Assembly: GCA_021292105.1 (NCBI GenBank)
Contig: CM037861.1
Coordinates: 50,157,920-50,221,919 of the forward strand
DNA: 64,000 bases
Reading direction: 5' to 3'
Source: Anadara kagoshimensis
Lineage: Eukaryota; Mollusca; Bivalvia; Arcoida; Arcidae
The notes under the pieces were generated by a model. The model did not search any database, was not told the origin of the DNA, and saw only the letters and a list, made by a program, of their open reading frames with translations. How positions within the stretch are numbered: the stretch's first letter is position 1; every line of letters starts with the position of its first letter. Positions 48,416 to 60,390 of the stretch are shown piece after piece. A program made the position numbers and the translations under genes.

Positions 48416-48875
48416 ATACAAAACAAAGACAAATATAATGAATAGTAACAAACAAGTCTTGTTGTAATCGATGATGTAGAGAGATTTTTCACACCACTAC
48501 ACAAATGTCACACAATTCATGAAAAACTATTTATTACTAGTACTCCATGTTATTGATCAAAATCATATATAGGAAACAAAATTGTTCTTATACAATATAG
48601 TTCATTCATTATTTGATTTTCACCAAACTTTTGTGCTCTGGAATGTTTACCATCCATTTTCACAAATAACTCACTTTATATCAATAACATTTTAATATGG
48701 ACAGTAATTGTCATACATGTAGATGTGTCTGTTCATACAACCATGAATTTTATCGTTTTCCAATAGCACAATTACACAATAGAAAAAGAAGGTTGACTGT
48801 GTAAAATCTTTATTTTGTAAGATTACAAAGTCATCTCAGAATGCTGTTTAATTAGGATTACCCATGGCATTATAT

Positions 48876-49510
48876 CAGGGGTTGAAATTCTTCAAGCCCG
48901 AATCCTGGGACTAGAAATTTGGCAAGCAGGACTTTTTACTGAAAAGCCTGTCGGGCTTAAACTCTCAGAAGACCAATGAATTTTATTTTCGACTGTAGCC
49001 TGGTGTCTTGGAAAAAATCTTGAAAAACCATCCATAGTCATGTTACCCTGTTGTTGTTTACATTCATTCCTGATCCTTACGGTGCTTGTAATAAATGCTT
49101 GTCATTAGGTAGGCAACTTAGGCGTTTTGCTGATAAAGAAAAATTAAAATAGTTATTGCGCTTGTAATCGCTTCCAATGTTCAGTCTTGTCCGATGATGT
49201 AGTTGTTTAATTTAAATTTCACACCAAAAAGCAGGCTACACTGGCAAGAAAAGAAACTCGCATGAAAATAAAGACACCAAATATGATCGGAGAAGTGTGT
49301 GTGATTGTTTCAACAGCCGCCACATGGCTTGTAAATACTGCCAAAAATACCATTAAATTGCTGATAGAAATAATACATATTGATTTCTGGTTTTTACCTT
49401 TGGTTTTCTCATTAACCAAACTCAGGACTTGATAAAAAAATTGTGGGCTTTTAATTTTCTGTATCAAAAAGTCCGGGGCTTTAGCTCATCTGAAAAAATT
49501 TTCAACCCCC
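48876..49510. mobile_element. Possible CAGGGGTTGAAATT-ended element
   Basis: Left CAGGGGTTGAAATTCTTC. The right end AAAATTTTCAACCCCCG is inverse with a mutated last base. GCCCG/CGGGC words lie near both ends. A 635-bp interior shows no recognisable protein. Low to moderate support. Confidence 0.4.
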
Positions 49511-50092
49511 GATTATTGTTCATTCTTCCTCCCCCACACATACCCAATGTTACCCCCACCCATACCTCTGTTCATTCCTCCACCCATGTCCCCTCCCAGA
49601 CCAATCCTCACATGCCTCAAGCACCCATACCCCCACTAATGTTGTTGACACCGTAACCTTCCACTTCTTATGTAGATCATGTTGCCTGAAAAAGAAAAAC
49701 CATGACAAATTAAAAAGCTGTAACTAAGTAAATCAAAGTACCATATGTGTCCAATGAACAGAGGGTGAGAACAAAATGCAAGTCATAATTCCATGATGGT
49801 GTTAAACTTGCAACTAGAACTTGTTCTAACCTAATACTGTAAACCAACTTTTATTAATGGATATTTCCTTTCACAATTCTCTTACCAAACCATGAGGTGA
49901 AGCAGGAGTAGCATGCAAAAGAGCCATCCCTGTACATTACCCTGAGCATATTACAAAGGTTAAACACTTATTTAACTATTTTTGAATTTGTTTGTCTTTT
50001 AAACAGCAAGCACATTCTAGGAACCAGGATCCCCTGCTAGCAGGCTTTGCACTAATGTTCAAAAGGCAAAGAGTCACTGTTACTATAAATAG
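49511..50092. other. Intergenic, C-rich then AT-rich
   Basis: A CCCAC-rich stretch (49530-49640) gives proline-rich frames without a family match. A SINE-body-like piece (CATCCCTGTACATTACCCTG) lies at about 49926-49946. No gene. Confidence 0.5.
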
Positions 50093-50803
50093 CAACAAGG
50101 GGCCCATGGGCCTTAACACTCAACTGAGGTGTGTACATATCTCATACGGTTCAATGGTCAATTACATTAATTAAAGAGAATGTACAAATTTTCAGCAGTT
50201 AGGACCAATATGCAAAATTTTTGCTAATTAATTATAACTTGTTCTAAGAATACTATAAATAAAATATCTGAAGTCTTTTATCTAACGGTACATCTTAAAT
50301 AGTAAAAGCAAAACTACAAACATACAAAAACTAGGCCATTTTGGTATTTGTTTGCATCTGTGACCTTGACATTTGAACCTATCACCTTTATAATTATATC
50401 AAAATGATCATTATGCCAATACCTACAATATCCTAATGTACATCCCTACAGAAAATGTTTATAGTTTTCAAGATAATTAACAATTTCAGTATTTATTTAC
50501 AGTATAACCTCCAGAAACTGAATCCTTTGAAAACTAAATTCCTGTCGAAACCGTCCGGATCCGTCGGTCCCAATTTTTTACCCTTTATTCTATATGTTAA
50601 AAACCTTAATAAAACCGAACCCTGTGGATTCTGAATATAATTTTTTCAGGAAAAACCCGTTTGGTATGCAATATTTGACCTGTGAAAACCGATCGTTTTT
50701 TTTTTTCAAGTTGCATCATTAAAAATGAAAAGTTATGCAATAATTTTATGTTCGATTAATCAAACGGATAAAAATAAAAAATACATTAAAGGTTTATTTT
50801 TAT

Positions 50804-52620
50804 AACAAGAGGCCCATGGGCCTTAACGCTCACCTGTGACCTTTGAACCCATGAGCTTCATTCAAATATCAAAATGATAATTAGGCCAATATTCTAATAT
50901 ACATCCCTATACAAGAATTTTATAGTTTTTGAGATAAATAATCATCTCAGTACTTGTTTGTGTCTGTGATCTTGACATTTGAACCCATGCCCTTCATTCA
51001 TATATCAAAATTACCACTGTGCCAGTACCAACAATATTCTAATATACATGCCTATACAAAAAGTTAATAGTTAACCATTTAGGTATTCATTTGCATCTGT
51101 GACCTTGACCTTTGAACCCACGACCTTCATTCATATATCAAAATGATCATTAGAATAATACCTAAATATTCTAATATACATGCCTATATAAAAGGTTTAT
51201 AGTTTTTGAGATAAATAATCATTTCAGAACTTGTTCACATCTGTGACCTTGACCTTTGAACCCATAACCTTCATTCATATATCAAAATGGTTGTTAGGCT
51301 AATACCTACAATATTCTAATATACATGCATATACAAAAAGTTAACAGTTTTCAAGATAATTAAAAATTCAGGTATTCATTCACATCTGTGATCTTGACCT
51401 TTGAACCCATGACCTTCATTCATATATCAAAATGATCGTTGGGATAATACCTACAATATTCTAATATACATGCATATGCAAAAAGTTAACAGTTTTCAAG
51501 ATAATTAAAAATTCAGGTATTCATTCACATCTGTGACCTTGACCTTTGGACCCATGTCCTTCATTCATATATCAAAATGATCGTTAGGATAATACCTAAA
51601 ATATTCTAATATACATGCCTATACAAAAAGTCTATAGTTTTCGAGATAAATAATCATTTCAGTACTTGTTTACATCTGTGACCTTGACCTTTGAACTCAT
51701 GACCTTTATTCATATATCAAAATGACCATTGGGCCATTACCTACAATATTCTAATATACATGCCTATACAAAAAGTCTATAGTTTTTGAGATAAATAATC
51801 ATTTCAGAACCTGTTTACATCTGTGACCTTGACCTTTGAACTCATGACCTTTATTTATATATCAAAATGACCATTGGGCCATTACCTACAATATTCTAAT
51901 ATACATGCCTATACAAAAAGTTCATAGTTTTGCAGATAATTAACTTTTTTGGTAAACTTGTACATTTGTGACCTTGACCTTTAGACCCATGACATTATTC
52001 GATATATCAAAATGATCGTCATGTCAATACCTACAATTAACCAATAATCCTACGTCATTATCACCAGAAATGTTTAAAAAATAGCATTTTTTATCAAAGG
52101 TCAAAAATTGGGACATGACCTTGACCTTGACATCAATCGGAAGAAAATCGCAAGACAAGATCAACAGTGAAAACTCCATACAATTATCTTCAGCCATTAT
52201 GAAGTTATAACAATAAATGTCTCATTTTAAAAATTACATAATTTTACACAAAAAACGTGTAACCTATTTTTCGTTTAATTTTCATGAAAAACACAATTTT
52301 AATGTATCTAGGTATCCTGAATCCAAAAATCTAATCAAAATTTGTCTGCACCTTTTAGTTTCAGAGAAGAAGATTTTTTTGTCTTTTGGCTATTTATAGT
52401 AACGGCAGCCATATTGTTGGGTGTGGTTACACCCCGAACACAATTGTGAAAGCCTGTTACCCAGGCATAATAATCACAAAGTTTCATCAAATTTGGCTCA
52501 GTAGTTTTGGAGAAGATTAAAATGTAAAGTTTATGCATGACAGACAATGGACGACTGACCACGGACAGTGATAGATAGCAATAGCTCATCTGAGCCTTTT
52601 GGCTCAGGTGAGCTAAAAAT
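50804..52620 (-). mobile_element. Hairpin-capped array element, copy E3 (nested)
   Basis: Minus-strand copy. The terminal hairpin is at 52582-52613 (AGCTCACCTGAGCC / GGCTCAGATGAGCT on its own strand). The leader runs about 52060-52560, followed by about eight units (50830-52050) with TGACCTTGACCTTTGAACCC on the plus strand. The closing GGCCCATGGGCC is at about 50810. Closely similar to E2a and E2b and so relatively young. Lies wholly inside the 50499-57867 element. Confidence 0.87.
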
Positions 52621-53164
52621 GTACTGTGAAAAATTACACACATCAAGAAGAGATCCATTTTGTAAAAATTCAAATAATAACATGCTTCTAATCGATACAG
52701 TACAATAGTTTATAAAGTTTTAACAATAATCTATTTTCTCGTTGTATTTTTGTTTGTGTATTTTGTTTTAAGCTACCTGACTGTCAGACAAGGCGTTTAA
52801 TCAAAACAAACAATAGCAATCTTAATTACCAATCAAGAAACAATACTGCTCAACTTTTTGTCGGACAGGTGTCAGTAACACTCGGAAAATGGGAACCGGT
52901 TAAATTTTGTTTATTCAGGTCAGGTGTGCATTTGGTTGTATATCTAAAACATTTGAAAGATCAAAGGCACGCTTGAGGCTTTGTTACAACATATCACTTC
53001 GCAACAAACTGTATCTCCATTTCATAAAGAAAATCACATTTTTGTGCAAACAATGCGAATTTATTATTTAGAAAACCGAAAAGGACTATAAATGATAAAG
53101 AAACAGATCGGCCGAACAGATATCCCAACCTGCATAGACACATCTTGAAAATGCTAATTTTTCA

Positions 53165-53800
53165 CTCGAACAAAGTCACTGTGTATTGAAGCGACATATC
53201 GATTCCCCATGGATTTTTATTGCAAGTTTGAAGTACTGACAGGTGTCACATTTACAAATACCATTAATTTGACCATTAATTTCTCCCGAAGAAAACCATC
53301 ACTGTGGTACAGCGTACACATATTAAAGCATAAAATGAGCAAAACATCCAGTGTAAACAACACCAGCGGAGTCGAAAGCCGATTTTTGACTTATCTGTTC
53401 ATTTTAACATGTGATGGTGTATTGGGGCATCAATCGGACACATAAACGTTTCTATTGAAATAGTTAACTGCATCTGATACACTGTTTAAACTTTAAAACA
53501 AATTGATAAAGCGCAAGTGCTCACCTGTGATTTTGCCGTGGCCGGGAGTTTGTTCAATATTTCAATTTTCACTTCTTGATTAAAAATTCTGAAGCGTACA
53601 ATTCCTCTAGGATGCTAAGAACTACATGTCGACCAAATTTCAGCTCAATGTATTGCGAAATAAAGGAGCAGGAGACGTTGAAAGATCGACGTGGTGTACT
53701 GGGAATTGATTCTCATCACCGGTTTAGTGTACTGGGAATTGCAAAATTACGGTTACCGGGAATCGTGTATAACATTATTTTCAAGTCCCAATTTTTAAAG
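53165..53800 (+). repeat. Left arm of a ~0.6-kb inverted repeat
   Basis: Pairs with 57066-57712 in inverse orientation. Shared words include AAATGAGCAAAAC, GTGATGGTGTATTGGGGCAT, ACTGCATCTGATACACTGTT, TTGATAAAGCGCAAGTGCTC, ACATGTCGACCAAATTTCAG and AAAGGAGCAGGAGACGTTG. At the inner end are three spaced copies of a TACTGGGAATTG motif (about 53698, 53729 and 53756). The frame at 53209 and others are not conserved between arms and are not called genes. Confidence 0.8.
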
Positions 53801-55009
53801 AAATTGGGGATTGCGAATGTATGATACAGTTTGTATGCATGGTGCATACAATAATAAATAAGTTTCACTGTGCAAGTTTATATTAGGTGTTCATAGTAAA
53901 GGCTCTAACCTTGATTTCAAAATTGAATTAGGTAGATCGCCAATATTAAGAGACATAGAGTGATTCCATAGTTTCATTAAAATGTTTAACACTTAAGGAT
54001 ACCCAAACTAATATGGTATCCACACTAGGAAAATATGACCTTCGAATTTAAAAGTAAAAATGTGGGTTGTGGGATTTAAACGCAACAGAAAGGCCCTTGT
54101 TCTAGAAGGTCTGTCATTGATGCAACCCCAGAAAAGGTCAATAAAGTTTATATTGTTACGACTGACAAGCGAGGTACAGAATGGTATGTAGCTAGTTGGC
54201 ATTTCACAGGGAATACATGTATTACATTTAATTCTGACAGAAAATCTTGCAATGAGAAATGCTTTCAGTTGGGTACCAACTTACCAAGGCATCTGACAAT
54301 TGGTCAGAAGCACATCAAGTGCACTTTGTTGTGTGCTTTTTTAGAGATAAGCTATGTATTAAACGTGGGTTTATCAATTCACCCCAGTGGCCAAAGTTTA
54401 CACTTGGTCACCCTGAAAAAAGACCAATACTGTTACATCAGCTGGAGAGGGTATGACCTCGGCTTCCAGTGATGCTGATCATAATCTGGTGGTAGGTTAG
54501 CTCCAAAAAGGACAAACAATCAATGACACATACTATTCATCACTTATGATGCAGTTACGGAAAATTATTAAATTCAAAAAATGACGGAAAGCTCAGTAAA
54601 GATGTGCTGTTCCGCTAAAAGTAGCCTATTTAAATCAGACAAATCTTAGGAAATAATAGTGAAACTGCAGCCAGTTGGTGCTTGGTATATGTGTAATACC
54701 TTATTTTTATTATTATTAGTACTTGTTATTGTCTATAGAATGATTAAAAATTGTCGATTCAAGGTAAAATATATCACGTTTTAAACAGCATCACTTATGA
54801 GTGGTCGGAATTGTGCACCGGTAACGTTATCAGTATGTAGGTTGCATTTACATAGAACATACTGGCTTCAATAAACAAGCTGTTCTTATTTAGAGGTGGT
54901 CTTTACGTTAATGCCACTAGACTCAAAAAGACAATATAGGCATTATAGAAACATGTATGTAGAATGTGTAGAGTTTTTTATATCTCATTTTACGAGCGAC
55001 CATCCTAGT
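53801..55009 (+). other. Interior of the inverted-arm element, unassigned
   Basis: About 1.2 kb with short frames only (for example 54259-54456). No family recognised. It may hold a decayed gene of the element. Confidence 0.4.
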
Positions 55010-55019
55010 ATCCCATTTC

Positions 55020-55270
55020 AGATTGAGAGGCCGCGGTTGCCTAATGAATAAGACATCAGTCTACAAAACAAACCCAGGGTTTCTCACCGCTGTGTGTTCG
55101 AGTTCCACTCAGACCACATGCGGGAAAGTGATTTTTCCTTGCCATTGGCCTTTACTGGTTTACCTGGTATCAGTATAATGTGCCTGGGGAGTGGTACGCT
55201 TGTCTGCGGCATACTGACTCTGTGAGCTGGCACGTTAAAGTCGCCATGAGTGCGCCCTAGTACAAAACAG
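55020..55270 (+). mobile_element. tRNA-derived SINE
   Basis: The head GGCCGCGGTTGCCTAATG ... TAAGACATCAGTC and a good B-box GTGTTCGAGTTCC resemble a tRNA with a long variable arm. The body follows with TTTACTGGTTTACCTGGTAT, CTCTGTGAGCTGGCACG and TTAAAGTCGCC. Inserted in the interior of the 50499-57867 element. Confidence 0.7.
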
Positions 55271-55894
55271 ACCATAAAACACACTCGTACTTCACATGCA
55301 TACACGCACGAACTTGTTCATAGATTAATAAAATTAATAGTTCTCGTCGCGAATAGCTGGAAAATTGCTGATGCGACGTTAACCAACCCCAACCATTTCC
55401 GATTGTCCGACACGGCCCTTATTTTTGCGCCTTGTTTCAATACATGTTTTATACCCGGATACAACATTACACGCGTATCGAGGTGTCAGTATAGTTTTAG
55501 GCACTTTTTTGCAGAGCGTAACGGGATACATATTTTTGAGTTGCACATCCAATATTAAGGAATTAAAAAAAATGTATATAATATTTTAGTGCATTATTTC
55601 TGAAATGTTATGGTTATGATAAACTAACAGGCCAAAAATGACAGCGTCTAAAAACTGGAAATTTTGAATACATGTAGATGAAATTTGAGCTTTCATCGTG
55701 GATTTGCAGAAAATCGAATCGGTTGACATTAGGATTTTTTCTATATTATTTGATAAAACTATATTTGCTTTCTGAACACATTAATTTAAAAAAAATCTAT
55801 TGAGCGGATTTTTGAGAACCAAAGCATCAGTATACGGCGCCTTGTTGAAGCATTTATGTCAAAAGATGATTTTCTTTTGCGCCTAAAGACAATA

Positions 55895-56390
55895 AAGCAC
55901 AGAGTCGTCAGTGGATAGGGCCTGGGTCCCCTAGGCCAAAGAAGGTTAAAAAGCATTAGTCTACTGGGAAGGTGATGACCACAGTATTTTGGGACGCAAA
56001 AGGTGTTATTGTGTGTGACTTTTAACCAAAGAGAAGTACAATGATAACTGGAATGCACTATGCAAACTTGCTAGACCACAAGAGAACTGATATCTGTGAA
56101 ACCGCCGCAACAGGACAAAGCAAGAGTACACAGTTGCAAAGTTACAATGAAGGCTGTGGGGCGAAATACCACCATCTGCCTAGCTAGTAGCGACTTCTTC
56201 TTTTCCCAAAATTGAAAAATGATACCTGAGGGCATCATTTCAGGTCTGACCAAGAAGTCATGAAGACAGTTGAGGAGTGTGTCAATGGAAATGACCCTTT
56301 CTTTTTCAGATCTGGGGTGATGGATAAGTGCATCACACTAGAGGGCACTGAATTACATCAAGTTAAAAAGAAGAGGTGGATCTAATCCGG
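55895..56390 (+). pseudogene. Mariner-family transposase relic (C-terminal part)
   Basis: Broken plus-strand frames contain, in order: GPGSPRPKKVKKH, STGKVMTTVFWDAKGVIVCD, HYANLLDHKRTDI, SDFFFSQN and DKCITLEGTELHQV. These match the order of motifs in mariner transposases, where the VFWDAxG aspartate is a catalytic residue and KCITLEGxY closes the protein. Stops and frameshifts are frequent and the HTH N-terminus is not found. Non-functional. Confidence 0.75.
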
Positions 56391-57065
56391 AAAAGAGGTT
56401 AAGCTGGTTTCTTATTGATTGGCCCTCGTAAATAAAAATTCAAAATAAACATATGACACTATGAACTATGTTTAACATGTTAAAAATGAAAAAATGTGTT
56501 ATATTGTTAAAACTTTTTATTTATAAATCAGTTTCAAGACGTTTGATTTTACTCTCGTCTCATTTGTGGATCTGTTTAACACCAGATACCTCCTTTCGAC
56601 GACTGTCTCATCTTGACCTTTGATATAAATAAGTCATATTTTAGCTGGTCGATTCGATCTAATGACATTAGGTTAAATATTTTAAAAGATTTCTCAAATT
56701 GTAATCTTCATTTTCCTGCACAGTTCCAAACTACAAAGTTTTTTTCTTTACTTTCACTAGTTGCACTTGCTATGACACCGTCAAACTTAAACAATTTAAG
56801 AACGGATTATGTTTTGACATTACACATAGGCCTTTGTAATGGTTTAGTAAACACTTGGATCTCTCTCAATCTACATATATCGGGGGAAATGTGTGTTAAA
56901 GATGTGGTCTATGTATGTTTCATCCACATCTCGTCTATATTGCATTATTAATAATTACAGATGTTGAAGATTTTCACTAGATAATTAATTGTTTTGTTTG
57001 TCATTGAAAAACAAGTATAAATTCTATATAAATTCATTAAAACATGAAAATCGCACAGCTGGCAA

Positions 57066-57712
57066 GATATTTGAATCCTCAATTCCCAGTACACCTACTT
57101 CCTCCTTAATTGCCAATACCCAGTACACCTTTTTGCAATTCCCAGTACACCGCATGTTATCATCCAACGTCTCCTGCTCCTTTATTTCTCAATACATTGA
57201 GCTGAAATTTGGTCGACATGTAGTTCTTAACATCCTAGAGGAATTGTAAGCCTCAGAATTTTTATTTATCAGGTGAAATTTGAAATATTGCAAAGAAACT
57301 CCCGGCGACGGCAAAATCACAGGTGAGCACTTGCGCTTTATCAATTTGTTTTAAAGTTTAAACAGTGTATCAGATGCAGTTAACTATTTCAATAGAATCA
57401 TTTATGTGTCCGATTGATGCCCCAATACACCATCACATGTTAAAATGAACATATAAGTCAAAAATCGGCTTTCGACTCCAGCTGGTGTTGTTTACACTAG
57501 CTGTTTTGCTCATTTTATGCTTTAATATCCCGTGTACGCTGTACCACAGTGACCATGTGCATCAAGGCATGTGGATGATGCAATTGTGCCGTAACAGCTC
57601 GACACAACTTTTATTTCACTTTATTTAAAATTACATTTTCAAAATAAAATGTCAAGTTCATTTACAACTGTCAATTTCATTAATACACAGAGTGGCTTTG
57701 GTCACTACATAC
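57066..57712 (-). repeat. Right arm of the ~0.6-kb inverted repeat
   Basis: Inverse of 53165-53800. At the inner end are three copies of CAATNCCCAGTACACC (about 57080, 57110 and 57136), the mirror of the TACTGGGAATTG motifs in the left arm. The outer end carries TAATACACAGAGTGGCTTTG against CAAAGTCACTGTGTATTG in the left arm. Confidence 0.8.
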
Positions 57713-57956
57713 GGCAATAATACATCCCAAGGGCGCTAATTTCCATTGATTCCTCCATAGTCATTAGGGGCAAATAACTCTTGGTTAAACCTTTGTACAC
57801 CAAAACCTGTCAAAACCGAATGTTTTTCCCGGTCCGGAGGACCATAGGTTTTTGGAGGTTATACTGTACATCTGTGACTTTGACCTTTGAACCCATAACT
57901 TTCATTCATATTACAAAATGACTGTTAGGCCAATACCTACAATATTCTACTATATT

Positions 57957-58345
57957 GTACTTTGTACAACGAAGTAGGCTGCTTGCAAATAAATTGTTGA
58001 CCCAGGGATATTGCAAGCCTAGGCTTATCAAGGCCCTCAAAAAGTTTTATGGCCGTCATCACAGTATTGTTGATAAGTTTGATGTCTCTGTGTCCAGGAT
58101 TGCCTTGGATATATTTGACGTCTCATAGTTCCATGTTCCTTTCACACAATTTTGATTACACACGTGACGGGTGTAGCTAGCTAAACAGGAGGTGCTTACC
58201 CTTCCGGAGCACCCGGCCTCACTTCCCTGGTGGAAGTTCACGTGTCTAACCTAACTTGTCAGTTCCAAAGTTTTTACTTTGCTTCTGGATTGTGATTCGG
58301 AAATGGATAAGTATGTTTGTTTTTGAATATATTTCTAAACAAACA
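57957..58345 (+). pseudogene. 3' end of a reverse-transcriptase element inside E4
   Basis: The frame reads RLLANKLLTQGYCKPRLIKA, then LKKFYGRHHSIVDKFDVSVS and RIALDIFDVS before a stop at about 58125. The following AACAGGAGGTGCTTACCCTT tail matches the 3' part of the relic at 46124-46440. Here the C-terminal frame is intact, but only the last part is present. It is inserted between two array units of E4. Confidence 0.75.
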
Positions 58346-59572
58346 ATTTTTAGTTTTTTAGGCAATTACCCATTTCAGTATTCATTTTCATCTAAGACCT
58401 TAACCTTTGAATTCATGACCTTTATTCATATATCGAAATGATCATTAGGCCAATAGCTACAATATTCTAGTATACATGGCTATATAAAGAATTAATAGTT
58501 TCGCAGATATATAATAACGATTTTGGTATACTTGTGCATCTGTGACCTTGACTTTTGAACCCATGACCTTGATCTATGTATCAAAATGATCATCATGTCA
58601 ATACCTACAATAAACTGACAATCCCTACAGTAAACTAACAATCCCATGCTATAATCACCTGAAATGTTAAAAAACTGTGACATGACTATTACCTTTGATC
58701 AATTGGAAGAAAATAGCAAGACAAGATCAACAATGAATATATATACAGTTATCTTCAGCCCTTGTTGAGTTATATCAATAAATATCTCATTTTACAATCA
58801 CAAAATTTTATGCAAAAAAACCCTGCATAACCTAGTTTTTGTTCAATTTTCATCAAAAAACACAATTTTAATGATCTTGAGGTATCTTGAATCCAAAAAT
58901 CTAATCGAAATTTGCCTGCATGTTATGGTTTTAAGAGATTTTTTGTCTATTGGTAATTTTTAGTCACAGCAGCCATCTTAGGTGTGGCCAAACCTTGAAC
59001 ACAATTTTCAAAGCCTGTTACCCAGGCATGATAATCCGCCAGTTTCATCAAATTTGACCAGGTGTTTTGGAGGAGATGATTAAAGGTAAAGTTTACCCAA
59101 GATGCACGATGGACCACACATGATGGACAGTGATAGATTGCAATAGCTCAACTGAGCCTTTGGCACGGTGAGCTAAAAACCTGTAAATGGCCACAACAAC
59201 CTTATATGTACAAATGCCATAAGAATTTTAAATAAAGAAAAAAAAAACTCTGGGTATTAAACATATGTAACATGTTTTTCCATAATTATAGTTTCTGTAA
59301 TATTTATACAATATGAAAATAAGGTGTATTTCAGCCTAAATCTTCTCTGAAAGTACTTGGTCAATTGAAACAAAAATTGGCTTGGAAGATCCTTGGGTGG
59401 TAATAAAATGGCAGCAAATGACAATCCAAGCAAACAAGACAACACTAAAATTTCGAAATAAATAAGTGTGCTTATAAATTTTCTGGACAGACATTGTATG
59501 TAGTAAATGCCCATTGGTGTGGTTTTAGACCTATTAAATGGCCCTACGACCCCAATTATTTTAATTTCACTG

Positions 59573-59573
<1 letters not shown>

Positions 59574-59603
<30 letters not shown>
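59574..59603 (+). repeat. (GT)n microsatellite
   Basis: About 15 GT units; mirror-image frames encode Cys-Val or His-Thr repeats only. Confidence 0.95.
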
Positions 59604-60372
59604 CCTTTACCTTCATGAGCATCAATATTGTCGTTGCTTCAAGATTTGTCACCATTATTTTTTACCGTGTTTTCACTATCTGTACTACTTTCATCCATCA
59701 AGGACAACTTAATTGGGTGAGTAACTGAAAATATACAACACATTTAGAGCTAAACTAAGCTTGATGATTTTAAATACATGTATAAAATACAGAAAATCAT
59801 GTTTATAACAAAGCCCTGGGTACTCTTTTTTGAGCTTCGTTATTGAGCGACTTCATTATATTGTTATCAATAGACATATATAGAGGACAGTCGGGCCCAA
59901 TATTTGACTTCGTACTATGCATGTATTCGTTGTAAGCATGTTCATTATATTCATGTTTTACTGTACAGCACATTTGTTTGGGAAGGACAAAACTGTTTAC
60001 CACTCCATTCCTATAAGTCAGGGTTTCTTTCTTTTGAATTTCTCTTAACTTTTCACACAGAAACAGGAAATACAGTCATTGGCCAAAATTGAGTTTGCAA
60101 AATTTCTGACAAAAAACCAATTTTTACGAACAGGGAAGTGACTTCCCTGGAAGTAATGGTATAGGGCTTGAAAAATCTGAGATCGATTCACTGAAGAACT
60201 ACTTTGACTTTTATCTGTTCCAGAAATAAATAGTTTGTTAGATGCTTTAATGTCTAGATAAAAGTTAATTGTGTTAACTGCAAGGAGTATTTCAGTGTTC
60301 AAGTGGTAAGATAGGTCCTCGTTGGTATAGGTCGATGTATGTTTATATTTTTTCTATTGCAAGTATTTATCA

Positions 60373-60390
60373 GTGCAGTGCAGTGCAGTA
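60373..60390 (+). repeat. (GCAGT)n short tandem repeat
   Basis: CAGTGCAGTGCAGTGCAG, about 3.6 copies of a pentamer. Confidence 0.85.

Larger units (their letters stand above)
50499..57867. mobile_element. 7.4-kb CAGTATAACCTCC-ended TIR element inserted in E4
   Basis: Left end CAGTATAACCTCCAGAAAC; the right end TTTTTGGAGGTTATACTG is inverse to it. TA lies at both junctions. The flanking array unit reads continuously if the element is removed (TTTATTTA before, then CATCTGTGACTTTGACC after). The subterminal parts contain AAAACCGAA and GGTCCG...GGACC words. Inside are array element E3, inverted arms, a SINE and a mariner relic. No complete transposase for the outer element is recognised. Pogo/Tigger-like ends by inference. 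Confidence 0.7.
50093..59178 (-). mobile_element. Hairpin-capped array element, copy E4, split by two later insertions
   Basis: On the minus strand the element starts at about 59178 with a decayed hairpin (AGCTCACCGTGCC / GGCTCAGTTGAGCT). It runs through leader and array units (59178-58350 and 57956-57868), resumes at 50498 in the middle of an array unit, and ends at about 50093 with GGCCCATGGGCC. The interruptions are a reverse-transcriptase fragment (57957-58345) and a 7.37-kb TIR element (50499-57867). It is more diverged than E3, as expected of the oldest layer. Confidence 0.75.

Noticed and set aside
49429-49656. Proline- and histidine-rich 75-aa frame
   Set aside because: Arises from a CCCAC-rich tract; no start context, splice sites or family match.
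59257-59728. 132-aa minus frame and overlapping plus frames
   Set aside because: They run through a GT microsatellite and have no conserved content.
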